Source: Takakia lepidozioides (Eukaryota; Streptophyta; Takakiopsida; Takakiales; Takakiaceae). From it: a DNA stretch of 60,000 nt. The stretch spans positions 17,052,001 through 17,112,000 of the forward strand of contig CM060732.1 of NCBI GenBank assembly GCA_030704615.1. The letters run 5' to 3'. Under the pieces are notes generated by a model. The model made no database searches, was not told the DNA's origin, and saw only the letters and a program-made list of their open reading frames with translations. Position numbers and translations under genes: made by a program. Every line of letters begins with the position of its first letter. Position 1 is the stretch's first letter. Of this stretch, positions 42,908-54,369 are shown one piece after another.

Positions 42908-45160
42908 ACAGGGGCCTCTCTATCTGGTTCAATCCACCCCTAATTCAAAGCTCAAACAGTGTGTGCCAACGCACACTGTTCGAGCCCCTCTTCTCACTGC
43001 TTTTTTCATAATAAAATCGTCCAGACAAGGTATCTATATGAGGTTCAATCAACAATTTCCTGGCAGCTCCAGCAGTGTGCGTCAACGCACACTGTTTGAG
43101 CCCACCTTGTCATTGTTTTTTTCATGTGAAAATCGGCCACATAGGGCAGTCTTGCAGGTTCAATGCACACTTACCTAGCAGCTCAAACAGTGTGCGTCAA
43201 CGCACACTGTTTGAGCCCACCTTGTCATTGTTTTTTTCATGTGAAAATCGGCCACATAGGGCCAGTCTTGCAGGTTCAATGCACACTTACCTGGCAGCTC
43301 AAACAGTGTGCGTCAACGCACACTGTTTGAGCCCACCTTGTCATTGTTTTTTTCATGTGAAAATCGGCCACATAGGGCCAGTCTTGCAGGTTCAATACAC
43401 ACTTACCTGGCAGCTCAAACAGTGTGCGTCAACGCACACTGTTTGAGCCCACCTTGTCATTGTTTTTTTCATGTGAAAATCGGCCACATAGGGCCAGTCT
43501 TGCAAGTTCAATGCACACTTACCTGGCAGCTCAAATAGTGTGCGTCAACGCACACTGTTTGATCCCACCTTGTTTTTTTCATCTGAAAATCGGCCACATA
43601 GGGCCAGTCTTGCAGGTTCAATACACACTTACCTGGCAGCTCAAACAGTGTGCGTCAACGCACACTGTTTGAGCCCACCTTGTCATTGTTTTTTTCATGT
43701 GAAAATCGGCCACATAGGGCCAGTCTTGCAAGTTCAATGCACACTTACCTGGCAGCTCAAACAGTGTGCGTCAACGCACACTGTTTGATCCCACCTTGTT
43801 TTTTTCATCTGAAAATCGGCCACATAGGGCCACTCAGGCAGGTTCAATCCACCCCGAATTGGAAGCTCAAACAGTGTGCGGCACCGCACACTGTTGGCAC
43901 CGCACACTGTTTGAGCCCCCCATTTTGCTTGTTTTTTCATGTTCAAAACGGCCACATAGGGCCACTCTGGCAGGTTCAATCCACCCCAAATTGGAAGCTC
44001 AAACAGCGTGCGTCAACGCACACTGTTTGAGTACCCCTTGTGCCTTGTTTTTTGGTGTGGAAATGCTGCACACAGGGGCCTCTCTGTCTGGTTCAATCCA
44101 CCCCTAATTCGAAGCTCAAACAGTGTGCGCCAACGCACACTGTTTGAGCCCCCCTTCTCATTGTTTTTTCATAATTAAATCGTCCAGACAGGATATCTCT
44201 GTGAGGTTCAATGAACAATTTCCTGGTAGCTCAAACAGTGTGCGCCAATGCACACTGTTTGAGCCCCCCTTCTCATTGTTTTTTCCATAATAAAATTGTC
44301 CAGACAGGGTAACTCTGTGAGGTTCAATCCACACTAACCTGGCAGCTCAAACAGTGTGCGTCAACGCACACTGTTTGAGCCCCCCTTGTAATTGTTTCTT
44401 GAATGTGAAAATCGTGCACACAGTCGCCTCTCTATAAGGTTCATTCCACCCCTTTTTGGAAGCTCAAACAGTGTGTGGCATTGCACACTGTTTGAGCCCA
44501 TACTTGACATTATTTTTTCATTTTAGAATCGACCACAAAGGTCATCTCTGTCAGGTTCAATTCACACTTACTTGGCAGCCCAAACACTGTGCGTCAACGC
44601 ACACTATTTGAGCCCCCTGATTTGCTTGTTTTTTGACATGGAAATTGTGCACCTAGGGCCAGTCTGGCAGGTTGAATCCCCCCCAAAATGGAAGCTCAAA
44701 TAGTGTGCGGCAATGCATACTATTTGAGCCCCCTTCACTGACTTTTCTTTTATTTCAAAATCGGCCACTCATGGCCACTATGCCATGTTAAAATCACCCC
44801 TTATTGCAAGCTCAAACAATGTGTGGCAACGCACACTATTTGAGCCCCCTTGTCTACTTGTTTTTTGTTGTGAAAATCGGGCACCTAGGGCCACTCTGGC
44901 AGGTTGAAACAAACCCTTATTGGAACCCCTCTGTGCTTGTTTTTCTATGTGAAATTGGGCCAAACAGGGCCAGTATGCATGCTCAAAACACCCATAGTTG
45001 GTAGCACGAAGAGTGTGCGGCAACGCACACTGTTTGTGCCCCCTTTTTGGCCCCCTCTCTGCCTGTTTTTTTGGTGGAAATGTGCCACATAGGGCCAAAT
45101 ATCATGTTCAAAACACTCTACTATTTGGAAGCTGAAACAGTGTGCGGCAATGCACAGTAT
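42834..45160. repeat. 116-bp tandem array with CTCAAACAGTGTGCGT palindromes, ~20 copies
   Basis: Each unit begins with a palindrome of two perfect 16-nt arms, CTCAAACAGTGTGCGT and ACGCACACTGTTTGAG, around CA, followed by CCC, then TTGTTTTTT, a GAAAATCGGCCACATAGGGC stretch and GGTTCAAT. Period is 116 bp, shortened to 110 in a deleted subtype. Units from 43180 to 43800 are almost identical; those at both edges are diverged (GTGTGCGGCA, CAATGCACAC). The first unit sits inside the MULE copy 1 reading frame and the last abuts the intron end before the ParB-like exon, so the array occupies or replaces the space between two divergent genes. Confidence 0.92.
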
Positions 45161-45284
45161 TTTCGGCCCCCACACTGCTTGTTTTCTGATGAGAAATTGG
45201 GCCACATAGGGCCTGTCTGCCATGCTCAAAACACCATTGTTTCATGCCTCTCTCTTATATCAATTTGAATGAACAACTCTGCAG

Positions 45285-48175
45285 GAGAAGATGCAAAGTG
45301 TGGCGGATGTGATCCCTTGGGGGCAGGGGAAGGAGATCATTGTTGATGTGGACGATGAGTTCTATGAAAGCAAAGCTGCTGAGATGCTGGGGGGTCAGAA
45401 GGTAAACTCTCAGCTTGTGGTGCAAAGTATGCTTGCCCCGGGTGGGAGGTTGAAGATTCCCCTGTGTAGGTTGGTTTTCATGCCCGTCGTTCGTCCACCC
45501 CTCATCAAGGACATCCTGAAGCTGGAGGCCGAGTTTGTTCATGGGTATTTGGATGGATCCGCAGTCTTTTACGTTTCTACAAAGGATTCCAGAGGCATTG
45601 AGCTCCTTGTGGATGAGTCAATCGTGGACTCCTGGGATCCCATTTGGAGATAGGTGAACAAATCCTTCGAACTTCTTCTCTCCAGGAAACCTTCCACCCA
45701 GGCATTCTTAGGGAAGATGTTTCACGTTTGGGATGGCAACCACCAGTTGCTTGCATGGATGGCTGTCATTGGGAGGCTGCATTCGTAGGAGGAAGAGTGG
45801 CATTACTCTATTCGATCGATGGTGCTGGATTGTGACAGGAACATGATGGGTCTTCTGACGGCAATGAATGATGTGAACAGGTTGGTTTCTCATTCTACAT
45901 GTTCCACTTGTGGTTCCGTGGTTCTTTGGTTCCAATCCTCTGTTGACGCTCCTTGAATTTCATTCTGACTTTCACACATCATTCTTCAAAGGGACGGAGT
46001 CATCGCATGTCAAAACGAGTCTGGTTCACACACTGTACAGGATACAAAGGATCAGGCAGATGCCCTTGACCAACTTCAAGACCATCCTTTCAGCAGAGAC
46101 GTACAAGAAGTGCGAAAGCTCCAAGACATCAGAAACGTGGTACTCGTTGACCCGTGAGGCTTTCATGGAGTATATGTACGCGGTGAGATACATCTTCCAT
46201 CATCTAGCCTTTTGATATTCCTGCTTCCACATGTTTGTTTCTGTTTGTTTCCCTTGCCCTTGGGTTGATGCAACTCTTGTGCATTCCCTTGCAGCAAGAC
46301 ATTGCAGATGCAGGAGAGCGTGGCAAACTGGAATACTACAGCTCTACCCCTGAGGAGAGAAGGACAACAAAGGGCATTGAGAGTCACATCCAGAAGGAGA
46401 TGACCGCCACAAGAAAGACTATTATGAGTGCTTTTGTGAAACAACTGAGAATTGCAGACCCAACCTTCGGACTAGAGTTCCTTCAAGAGGTGAAAACCCA
46501 TTACAACAAGCCAGGCAAGCCGGAGATGGCCCAGGAGAAGTTACACAGGTTGTCTACTGCCGTTGTGTCTTCAGAACAGAAGGTGAAGTGGCTACAGATA
46601 TGGAACTCCGATCCCACTGTTAGGGATACCCACATGTTCCCCAGGCCGGAGAAAGAGAAGAAGACCCAGCGTGTCATTCATGTCAGTGACAATGTGCTGG
46701 ACACATGGCTTCACAAGGCCACTTACTAGAGCCAGGTATGATGTCCTTTGCTGTGTCACTTTCTTTTCGTTTTTTCTGTCATTCTTTTTCCATGTTACAT
46801 TGGTTGTGATTGTTTTTGTGTTCATTCTTGCTTCTGTATTGGTCTGCAGTTGGAGAAAAGGGCCCGGTCGGTTCTACATACGCAGCTGGCTAACTATGGG
46901 ATCACCATGACAGAACCAAAGGTCTCCTTCCAAGCATACATGAGGAAATGGAGAGCCACAGTGTGGCAATCTTGTTTCTTTAGAAAGTTCAGCAAGGATG
47001 CTGGCATCAGTCGAACAAATGAGCTTGACCAACAAGAGAAAGGAGAGGAAGCCTGGAAACGATGCCTTTATAGATGCGAAATGGATTGTGCTTCTTTGTT
47101 TTGCATAGACACAATCTCCTCCATCCAACCTGTTTTTGGCTGGCTCATATGAGTTTGTGGTGGAGTGTACTGTGCCGCATACTCTTTTAGGGGGTCTTCG
47201 TGATGGGGTGGAAAAGCTGGGAGACAATATTTGCATTGCATAATGAGGTTGTCTCTGTTCCTGCAGGTATATAAAGTATGTTCTCATGGCAGAGAACTGC
47301 TTGGACAAACATCCTGATTTCGTGGACCTTTGGCTTGTCCCTGCTGGCAACCAGACCATGTTTACTACGGGGATCTTGCATGACTGGGGCCCAGACCATC
47401 TTTTTGCTTGTGGTTGGTATTTGGATTGTCCTGCTTCAGAGACCCCAGCTCAAGAGGTGTATTTGAGGAGAGAGAATGAGCGTATAGCAGCTACCGCCGC
47501 AGCAGCCGACCTCGACATTCATGAGAGAAATTTGAGGACAATTGCAGAGAAGGAGCCTCCCGCTGAGGATACACCGGGTAAAGGTAGAAAGGCAAAGGGA
47601 AAGGATGTTGCTGGTGGTGTGGGGAAAGGAAGGGGTAGGGGGAAGGGGGCACAAGGGTAGGTAGGTGGGCAGGGAAGTGTTGCAGATACTGGCCCTCTGG
47701 TGGTTGTCTAGTAGCTCCACCGCATGGTAGGGGATCCGGGAGAAAGAACAAGGGGGTGGTTGATCCCAAGGACCCGTACCATGCAGTGGAGCATCCCACG
47801 AGGGTCATTCGCCCTACCAGGTTGGAGATGGCCAACGTCGGGTTCCTTGCCATGATGGAGTCCAAGAAATCTGATTACAAGGGCGAACCATCACCAGTGT
47901 GGGAGAGGATTGTGGAGTTCCTCGGCACGGTGCGTGTTGTCTTTTGCTTCTTGTCTATTGTGTGCATGGATCGTTTCAATCCTCTTGAGCATTCCATTGC
48001 ATGCTTGTTTGCAGGCTAAAATGACCAAATCCTGGGTGAACGGGAAGGAGAAGCCATATGCAGCCGAACTCATCATCTTGGACATCCCTGATGGGTTGCC
48101 AGTCCCGGATGTCCCTCCATCGTTTTCCTACATGTGCTTAAATATGTGTGCAACACCTGTACAAAGATCCAACAG
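45285..48175 (+). pseudogene. ParB/sulfiredoxin-like (DGNHR) gene, copy A
   Basis: Starts after a CTCTGCAG acceptor: EKMQSVADVIPWGQGKEIIV, then MLGGQKVNSQLV, PGGRLKIPLC, MPVVRP, FVHGYLDGSAVFYVSTKD, GKMFHVWDGNHQLLAWM and LTAMNDVN with a GT donor. Later exons read TWYSLTREAFMEYMYA, QQDIADAGERGKLEYY...KTIMSAFVKQLRIADP, FQAYMRKWRATVWQSCFFRKF, NCLDKHPDFVDLWLVPAGN..., a lysine/glycine-rich GKGRKAKGKDVAGG stretch, and RPTRLEMANVGFLAMMESKK. TAG at 45651 and 45786 interrupt frames that are open in copy B, plus a frameshift near 47690. The GNHR-x2-AW motif in a short alpha/beta context resembles ParB/Srx-fold proteins; that is inference. It fuses to inverted MULE sequence at about 48175. Confidence 0.55.
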
Positions 48176-48984
48176 AAAAAAAAACATTTGCCTCCCCACT
48201 GCTTCCTTATGTTCGATCACGTCAAGAGGGGTAAAGACTGGACCACAATGACATGTCATGTTTACGACCCTGTGTACCAGCGTGTCATGACAATTGCAGT
48301 GTGTGACATGCAGTCAGAGGACACAGATTCACAACAGCTCATGTGGAAAGCTCTCATTCGTGTTATGGCCTCCAATGGTCTCCCATCTCCCAATTTTGTT
48401 GGTTTCATGGCCGACAGTGCTCAAGCTAACTTCAACGCTGTCCGCATTGTATTCGGGACGGGAGATCCAAAAGTGCCAATGCCTGGAAGAGAACGTACGT
48501 GTCTTTTCCATTGGACACAATCCCTGGACAAACACACAAAGGCAGACATCAAGCCAGATATGCAAAGTATGCATTGTCAACTGTGCAAACAGTACAAAGA
48601 CGCCAAAACTATGGGGGAAGCAAATACATTGTTCCAGACAATTCGTGCCTGGTGGTACTCATCTGGAGCGGCATCGGAGGACAGCATGAGGGCACTGGAA
48701 GACTGGTTCGCATTTTGGCACTTCCGTTACCGACAGTGGGGAGCGGCCATGACAATGGTGAGCGGTTTGCATTCACCTTCCTTTGGGTGCTTCGGATATA
48801 TCTTTCAGGGTCCCATCCTAATATCGGCTTTGTGTTTTTTTGCCTTGCAGCATATGTCCATTAAGGAGATGGCGGACATGTCGTCTTGCAATCTAGCGGA
48901 GACAGTGCACAATGTCTAGTTGCAGCAATCCGGCAAAAATGGAAGAGATTTGTATGCGGCTACGGCCGATGACCTTATCCGTGC
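48176..48984 (+). pseudogene. Inverted DDE segment of MULE transposase copy 2
   Basis: Reads FLMFDHVKRGKDWTTMTCHV, AVCDMQSEDTDSQ (first D), GFMADSAQANFNAV (second D), CLFHWTQSLDKH and ALEDWFAFWHFRYRQWGAAM; then an intron (GTGAGC at about 48758 to CTTGCAG at 48850) and HMSIKEMADMSSCNLAETVHN. TAG at 48917 sits where copy 1 has W. It ends at RDLYAATADDLIRA. This is the part that should follow the N-terminal half at 48986-50773 but lies on the opposite strand, so it is an inversion with one breakpoint at about 48984. Confidence 0.85.
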
Positions 48985-48985
48985 T

Positions 48986-50773
48986 GGCAAGATCGCCACC
49001 CTTTTGCATACGTTTAACCAGGCTGACTCCGCTGCCCTCACCTTTTGTGGACATTTTGAACAGGAACACTTTCCTGGCTCCTTGCCCCGGGAAAACGCTA
49101 TCTTGGATGTAGTCATACATGCTCCTTTTCTTCAAATCCATAATATTGTCCATATAACCTCGGCTCCCAGAGCCCATTCTTAAAGCGTTCACCTGATTCC
49201 TAATGTTTGGAGAAGTCAAAGTCGAGAAATGGTCCATAACAGTGTCCAAAGCTGGTCCCTCCAGTTTTCCTCCAACCGAATCCGATGCACACAGAATACG
49301 GCTTTCCAGAAAGGACTTGCTCGCCCCCATGGCAATTGCAGATGTGGTTCCAGTTGGATTGGTATCCAACTCTTGCCTTATCAGACGCAAGACTATCTCA
49401 ACGCTCTCCCTGTAATCCCCCTTGGACACAGGGTGGTTGTGAAAACCGAAATGGACACAGGCTCTAGTCAGGGTTTTGAATCGATGCACCACATAGTACA
49501 TTCTGGCGCCACACATTATAAGGCAGCAAGGTGGTACCCTACAGAACTTGCACACAAAAGTGTTACTGTATGGTGGTGTCAAACCAGGCTTGAATGGATT
49601 CTCATTGACACCATCCCATTCGCTTTGGTTTTGCACACCCGACAATGCGAAGTGTCTGCATTTCATGTTCTCGCATTTCAGTTGCTCATTACAGACTGTT
49701 CGCCTGAATATGAGGTTGACGTGGTTGTGAATATTGGAGGTTTTTGTGCGGCACCAAGGGTGCCCATCGTGCTTTTTGTCCATTCATTCCATGAGACTGG
49801 AAATGCCCCCCACGTGACCAGGAGGAGGTAGCTCGAAAACAGTATTACCATCAAAAGATTCCAGCAAGAATGCCACCCTCTGAACATTGAAAGTGCTCCA
49901 GTCAATCCCCCTCAACTCACTCTTGAATCCTGCCATCCCACCCATGGCTTTCAGTTTAGGAATGACACTGGTGATCTCCTCCACATCTGCTTCTTGATGT
50001 GGACATGGCTGATCCACGAGCGGTATTTCACAGGCGTCATCGGAGGATGAGTCCGAAAGCTCAACTACAGTGTTAACGGTACTTGACTCCTTCTTGACAA
50101 CCACGGGTGTTTTCTCCTGGGCCACTGATGCTGCCGTGCCAGGAGTAATGAACGATCTTGCAAACTGTCTCCGAGGAGCACTGAGCACCCTGTATTTGCC
50201 TGGAGTCACTCTCCATTGTGTGGTTGGTGCAGTATGCGAAGGTTTCTAGAACGCGTACTTGAGCAGTTTTCCATTGGCATCGTACACTTCCATTTCAAGG
50301 AATAGAGTTCCATTTTCCAACCGAAACTGCGTTGCAAGCACGTGTTCATGCACCACCGCAAAACCGTCATCTTCCACCTCGTAAGAAAAGGTGACAGGGT
50401 GGTCCTCACTGAAGAAGTCCGCGTCAAGGGAGCCCATGGGCTGGGAGGCCATCTGTCAATGTTGCTTCAAAACGCACAATTCATAGTCCGACGTTGCTTC
50501 TGATTGCAGGTTGTACTAGAGCGGAGTTTTTTGGCTGTATAGAAGACGTCCTTACACACAATTGCAGGTGTCGCTCCCGCTTGCAGGTCTCCTAACGCGG
50601 TTCGGCACATCATAGAAATGTGTCCCCATGCGAACCAAGTGGATGGTCGCAGAGTGCCCAAATGCGGAGTGGATAATGTCAGCCCTAATCAAAGAATCCA
50701 ACTGTTTTCTCACAGGTGCCCCACCAGTGCATTGGATAACCAACTCAGTAAGATTGACTGACAGAGCCGCCAT
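48986..50773 (-). pseudogene. MULE transposase N-terminal half, copy 2
   Basis: Exon 1 starts at ATG 50773 (MAALSVNLTELVIQCTGGAP...) and runs to a donor near 50560; a TTGACAG acceptor leads to exon 2 at 50452 (MASQPMGSLDADFFSEDHPV...). It continues with TAA/TAG-like breaks near 50246, VTPGKYRVLSAPRRQFARSF, LSDSSSDDACEIP, TGA at 49784 (glycine in copy 1), MDKKHDGHPWCRTKTSNIHN, the zinc block CKFCRVPPCC...ACVHFGFHNHP and KVFLFKMSTKGEGSGVSLVK, ending at MQKGGDL where copy 1 passes into the DDE domain. This copy supplies the true 5' end of the family, which copy 1 lacks. Confidence 0.8.
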
Positions 50774-51144
50774 TTGCTTGTCATGTCAGAGATTCCAGAT
50801 GAGATGCCCATTTCCATTCAATTTTAACGGCACCTGCACCGCTGTACAACTATACATACTTCACATTCCTCTGAAACATCCCAAAAGCTATTACTCAACA
50901 ATGAACTTTTTTGGATGAGAGGTGGACCCGAACGAATTTCGGTGGATGAGAAAAAAATGATTTCCGGAGATATTCATAACGGTTAGATGGACACATGTTC
51001 GCCATGCATGTGGAATGAGCATGTGGCGCACAGGTCGTTCCGAGCGATCATCTTGGCGTGGAAGGCCTTGCGGTGAACCCACCGTAGCCCCCTTTTTTCC
51101 TTCTTCTCCTTATTGTCCTTGCAACCCTGGATTCTGTAGAGACG
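50774..51144. promoter_or_regulatory. Intergenic region between divergent MULE and ParB-like genes
   Basis: The 370 bp between the MULE ATG (minus strand, 50773) and the plus-strand reading frame from 51145 must hold both promoters. No perfect TATA box is seen; ACAACTATACATACTTC near 50845 and CGTTAGATGG near 50980 are weak candidates. Confidence 0.35.
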
Positions 51145-51600
51145 GTGACCACATCCCGAGGGAGAAGAAAACGTCGAAGAACACTTTACTTCACATCAAA
51201 CAAGCAAAGGGTACGCGCTAATGAGAGGATGAGGAAGGCAAGACAAGAACTTAGAATGGGAGAAGAAACCTCCGGCGGAGATGAGGACGAACGCCAAAAC
51301 CCGATTCTGCAACCACTGTTTGGAGAGGAAGGTCTTGAAGCGATCCCGGAGGCGACCGAAGAGCAACCTCCAATAGAAGGGGGGGAGGACGAGGAAGTCA
51401 GCTGGGCTCGGGAGGAAGCATTGCGAGTGGAGAACCAGGTCTTAAGAGAGCAGGGAGGAGAGATGGACACAGAAACCATGCCGTCTGCCGTTGTTTCGCA
51501 CCACCGGGACCTCCTTGGAAGCATGCTGCCTCCAGACCTCATGGAAAAGTTGAATGCCTCAGGAGCATCATCAAGTGTAAAGAAGAAACCGGAGGTGACT
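51145..51600 (+). CDS. Probable first exon of ParB-like gene, copy B
   Basis: Frame encodes a basic start (TTSRGRRKRRRTLYFTSNKQR), then an acidic, coiled-coil-prone segment (EEVSWAREEALRVENQVLRE), and ends LNASGASSSVKKKPE before GTGACT, a plausible donor. The distal part of this exon plus the following palindromes is duplicated about 290 bp downstream (51825-52060). It links to 52276 through the palindrome-bearing intron if the proposed splice sites hold. No ATG is visible at the annotated start, where an alternative codon opens the frame. Confidence 0.45.
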
Positions 51601-51654
51601 ATCAACCCTCTTTTTCCCTTTTTTGCTTTTGTCTGTTCCATGCTAATCAGAGAG

Positions 51655-52240
51655 GTCGACATCAACCTTGCGTCAACGCAAGGTTGATGTCGACCTCCAA
51701 AGTGTATGTTTTGGGCATGAAACGAGTGCAGATGCTGCACTCAAATCAACCTTGCGTTGACGCGAGGTTGATTCGTGTGTCTTTTTTGTTCATTCCCACC
51801 AACCCTAAACGCATGGCAGCCATGGAACTGTTGAATGCTCCCGGTGCATCATCAAGTGCCAAGAAGAAACCATAAGTTGCAATGTGCTTTTCCATCTGAT
51901 TTTTTTTGTTTGTTGAACACCAATCTGAGAGCTCGGCATCAACCTTGCATCAACGCAAGGTTGATGTCGACCTCCAAAGTGTATGTTTATGAAGGTGACA
52001 TGAAGCAGATTCAGCACTCGAATCAACCTTGCGTTGACGCGAGGCTGATTTTGATGCCACTCCCAGCATCCGAAGTCTCGCACCAGGAACCGCAAAGTAG
52101 GGAAAGTCGATTATCTGAAGCCCCCAAAAGAACCCTGCGTCAACGCAAAGCATTTAGTGGGTTCAATGGACTGTTGCAATATGCATTTCAGACTAAGCTA
52201 CATCCCCATCAATCAACCTTGCGTCAACGCAAGGTTGATC
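51655..52240. repeat. CAACCTTGCGTCAACGCAAGG palindrome array in intron
   Basis: Palindromes at about 51660, 51750, 51948, 52020, 52137 (half) and 52213 have arms ATCAACCTTGCGT / ACGCAAGGTTGAT around CA; some have the reversed centre TTGCGTTGACGCGAG. AGGTTGATGTCGACCTCC follows several of them. The array is organised as two ~290-bp duplicated blocks (51540-51780 and 51825-52060). It lies between the putative first exon and the TACCTGCAG acceptor at 52275. Confidence 0.85.
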
Positions 52241-52275
52241 CATGGGAGCTCAATCTGTCACTCACAGGGATATTC

Positions 52276-53720
52276 ATTACCTGCAGAGGAAAAGAAAAAG
52301 GAAATCCGTGGGGGGAGATGCGGCAGTGGCAGAAGGTGATGGTGAGGAAGAGTCATTTGAGGGACACTATGAAGACAAGGCTGAGGAGGTTATGGGTGGG
52401 CAGAAAGTGAACTCCTCGAAGGTGATTCTATCGATGGAGGTTCCCGGCGGAAACCTGGTTATCCCACTATGCAAGATGATCTCCATGCCCGTGGTTCGAC
52501 CCGCATTGAGGAACGACATCACGAAGTTGAAGAACGATTTTGTTCACGGCTATGTCAAGGGATCTGCAGTGTTCTATGTATCCACTGTGAACATGAAAGG
52601 AGAGGAGTGTCTTGTAACAGAGGACATAGAGCAAAGTTGGGATGCATGCTCGCAGGATGTAAACAGGGAGTTTGAGTTCAAGCTGTCCAAAAAGGCCTCC
52701 ACAAAAGTGTTTATGGGAAAGATGTTTTTTGTCTGGGATGGGAACCATAGACTGCTTGCTTGGATGGATTACATTTCAAGCTTGCACTCGGACGAAATCG
52801 AATGGCACTGGAGAGTGGTTTCCATGGTACTCAACCACAAAGGACGTGTCACGCAGGTCTTGACAGCCATGCACGACATAAACAAGTAAGTTACCAACAT
52901 TGTTCCTGTTCCGATCTGCGTTTGCACAATTAGAAATCATCTTATGAGTTGAAGGTTTTTCCAGGTCCAATGAAACCTCCCATGTGACGACAAATCTCTG
53001 GGCTGATGCCGCTGGAGTCATTCACGAACGTGCTCAGTCCTCAGCAGATGAAGAGGTGTGCTGAAAAGAAGACAAGCACATGGTACAACCTGACAAGGGA
53101 GGCTTTTCTTGACTACATGTACACGGTTAGCTTCTTGACATGTGTTTGATTGTTGTTATTGCAAATCTTATCAAGAAACGACAGTGTTTGATTCTTTCTC
53201 CCTATAATGTATGCAGCAAGAAATAGCAGAAACTGGTTTGAGGGCAAAAGCAGAGTACTATGCTTCCCACACAGAAGAGCAGAGGTCTGCAATTGGGTTT
53301 GAGGACATTATGAAATTTGAGATGAACAATCAAAGGAAAAACCTCATGAGTGCGTTCGACAAACAAATCCGCATAGCAGATCCAAGTCTTGGCACGGAAT
53401 TTCTGGAATAGGTGAAAACACATTATGACAAGTATGGCTCCAAGCCAGAGATGACCCAAAAGAAAATGCATCGCCTTTCCATTTCAATGGTAGACGATGC
53501 AACCAAAATCAGGTGGTTGGAGATCTGGAACACTTGCCCCCGGATCACACTGGAGGCCTATATCAGGAGATGGAAGCTCGCTGTCTGGAACAACTATTTC
53601 TTCAGGGAGTTTGAGAGAGACAAAAGAATCTCCAGGTCCTACAAATTCAAAAACCAGTACAACAGCGAGCAAGCAATGAAACGAGTGTTGTACAGGTGTG
53701 ACCTCCAAGAAACAAATCTG
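52276..53720 (+). pseudogene. ParB/sulfiredoxin-like (DGNHR) gene, copy B
   Basis: After ACCTGCAG the frame reads RKRKRKSVGGDAAVAEGDGE, then VMGGQKVNSSKVILSMEVPG, NLVIPLCKMISMPVVRP, FVHGYVKGSAVFYVSTVN, a KVFMGKMFFVWDGNHRLLAW motif and VLTAMHDINK with GTAAGT donor at 52888. Next exons: PLESFTNVLSPQQMKRCAEK...TREAFLDYMYT (about 53000-53125), QQEIAETGLRAKAEYY...KQIRIADPSLGTEFLE (53218-53408), TAG at 53409 where copy A has E, and YIRRWKLAVWNNYFFREF. The last exons of copy A are absent, so it is 3'-truncated. The first exon has intact GNHR, whereas copy A has GNHQ. The role is unknown; a DNA-binding or nuclease partner of the transposase is a guess. Confidence 0.55.
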
Positions 53721-54054
53721 GTACTTGAAGTGTATGTTTTTGTATTCTTTTGTCATTTTTTCCATGTAGAACTACGAATTTGGAGGTTTTGAGGGAGCTC
53801 TGAAGGCTCTGGACGTGCAACCGAGCAACATTGCATTAATGCAAGCTTATATCCCGTTGTTTTGGTTTCACTTTCATGTACCTGGTGTCGTTGAAGTTCC
53901 AAAGGTGTTGCCCTATGTAAGATTCTGCAATTCAAATACATTAGGAACTTGAGAAACTGCATTGGGCGAGAGAGTGTGCTTCCATGTGTCTGGTGTGCAA
54001 GACACAGTGCGTGAGTGAGAACTATCCAACATTAGGATGGAAGGGATGAGAGAC

Positions 54055-54333
54055 ATTGTCTGTAAATGTATCACAATCCCATCACTGAACTACCCTGTAA
54101 TTAAGACGCAAACAATGTTGAGTTGTACACGATGAGGCAGCAGCACACCATAGATGACAAGCGTGGGCAAAGCTGACGATGCGATTGTTGTCCAGCTCCG
54201 CACTTGCGTCGTCGGCTTTGCCCACGCTTGTCGTCTGTGGTGTGTTGTTGCCTCGTCGTGTATAGCTCAACATTGTTTGCGTCTCAATTACAGGGAAGTT
54301 CAGTGATGGGATTGTGATACATTTACAGACAAT
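54055..54333. mobile_element. Foldback element (279 bp, arms ~130 bp)
   Basis: 54055-54188 and the reverse complement of 54208-54333 match at about 90 percent by eye: ATTGTCTGTAAATGTATCAC, AATCCCATCACTGAACT, CCCTGTAATT, GACGCAAACAATGTTGAG, CACGA.GAGGCA and GACAAGCGTGGGCAAAGC. The loop is about 19 nt. Length and near-full pairing fit a foldback MITE or a MIRNA-type hairpin. No convincing target duplication was found at the edges. Confidence 0.8.
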
Positions 54334-54369
54334 CTTGCTCCTCCCTTACCCTCATAATGTTGGATATTT

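Noticed and set aside
43075-44107. Series of overlapping open frames repeating MRQRTLFEPTLSLFF-like peptides
   Set aside because: They arise from the 116-bp array; the shifting starts and the palindrome-encoded peptides on both strands show no coding constraint.
42834-45160. CRISPR-like look of a repeat-spacer array
   Set aside because: The spacers are near-identical from unit to unit, the period is 116 bp, the context is clearly eukaryotic with introns, and no cas gene exists. It is a tandem array with an internal palindrome.
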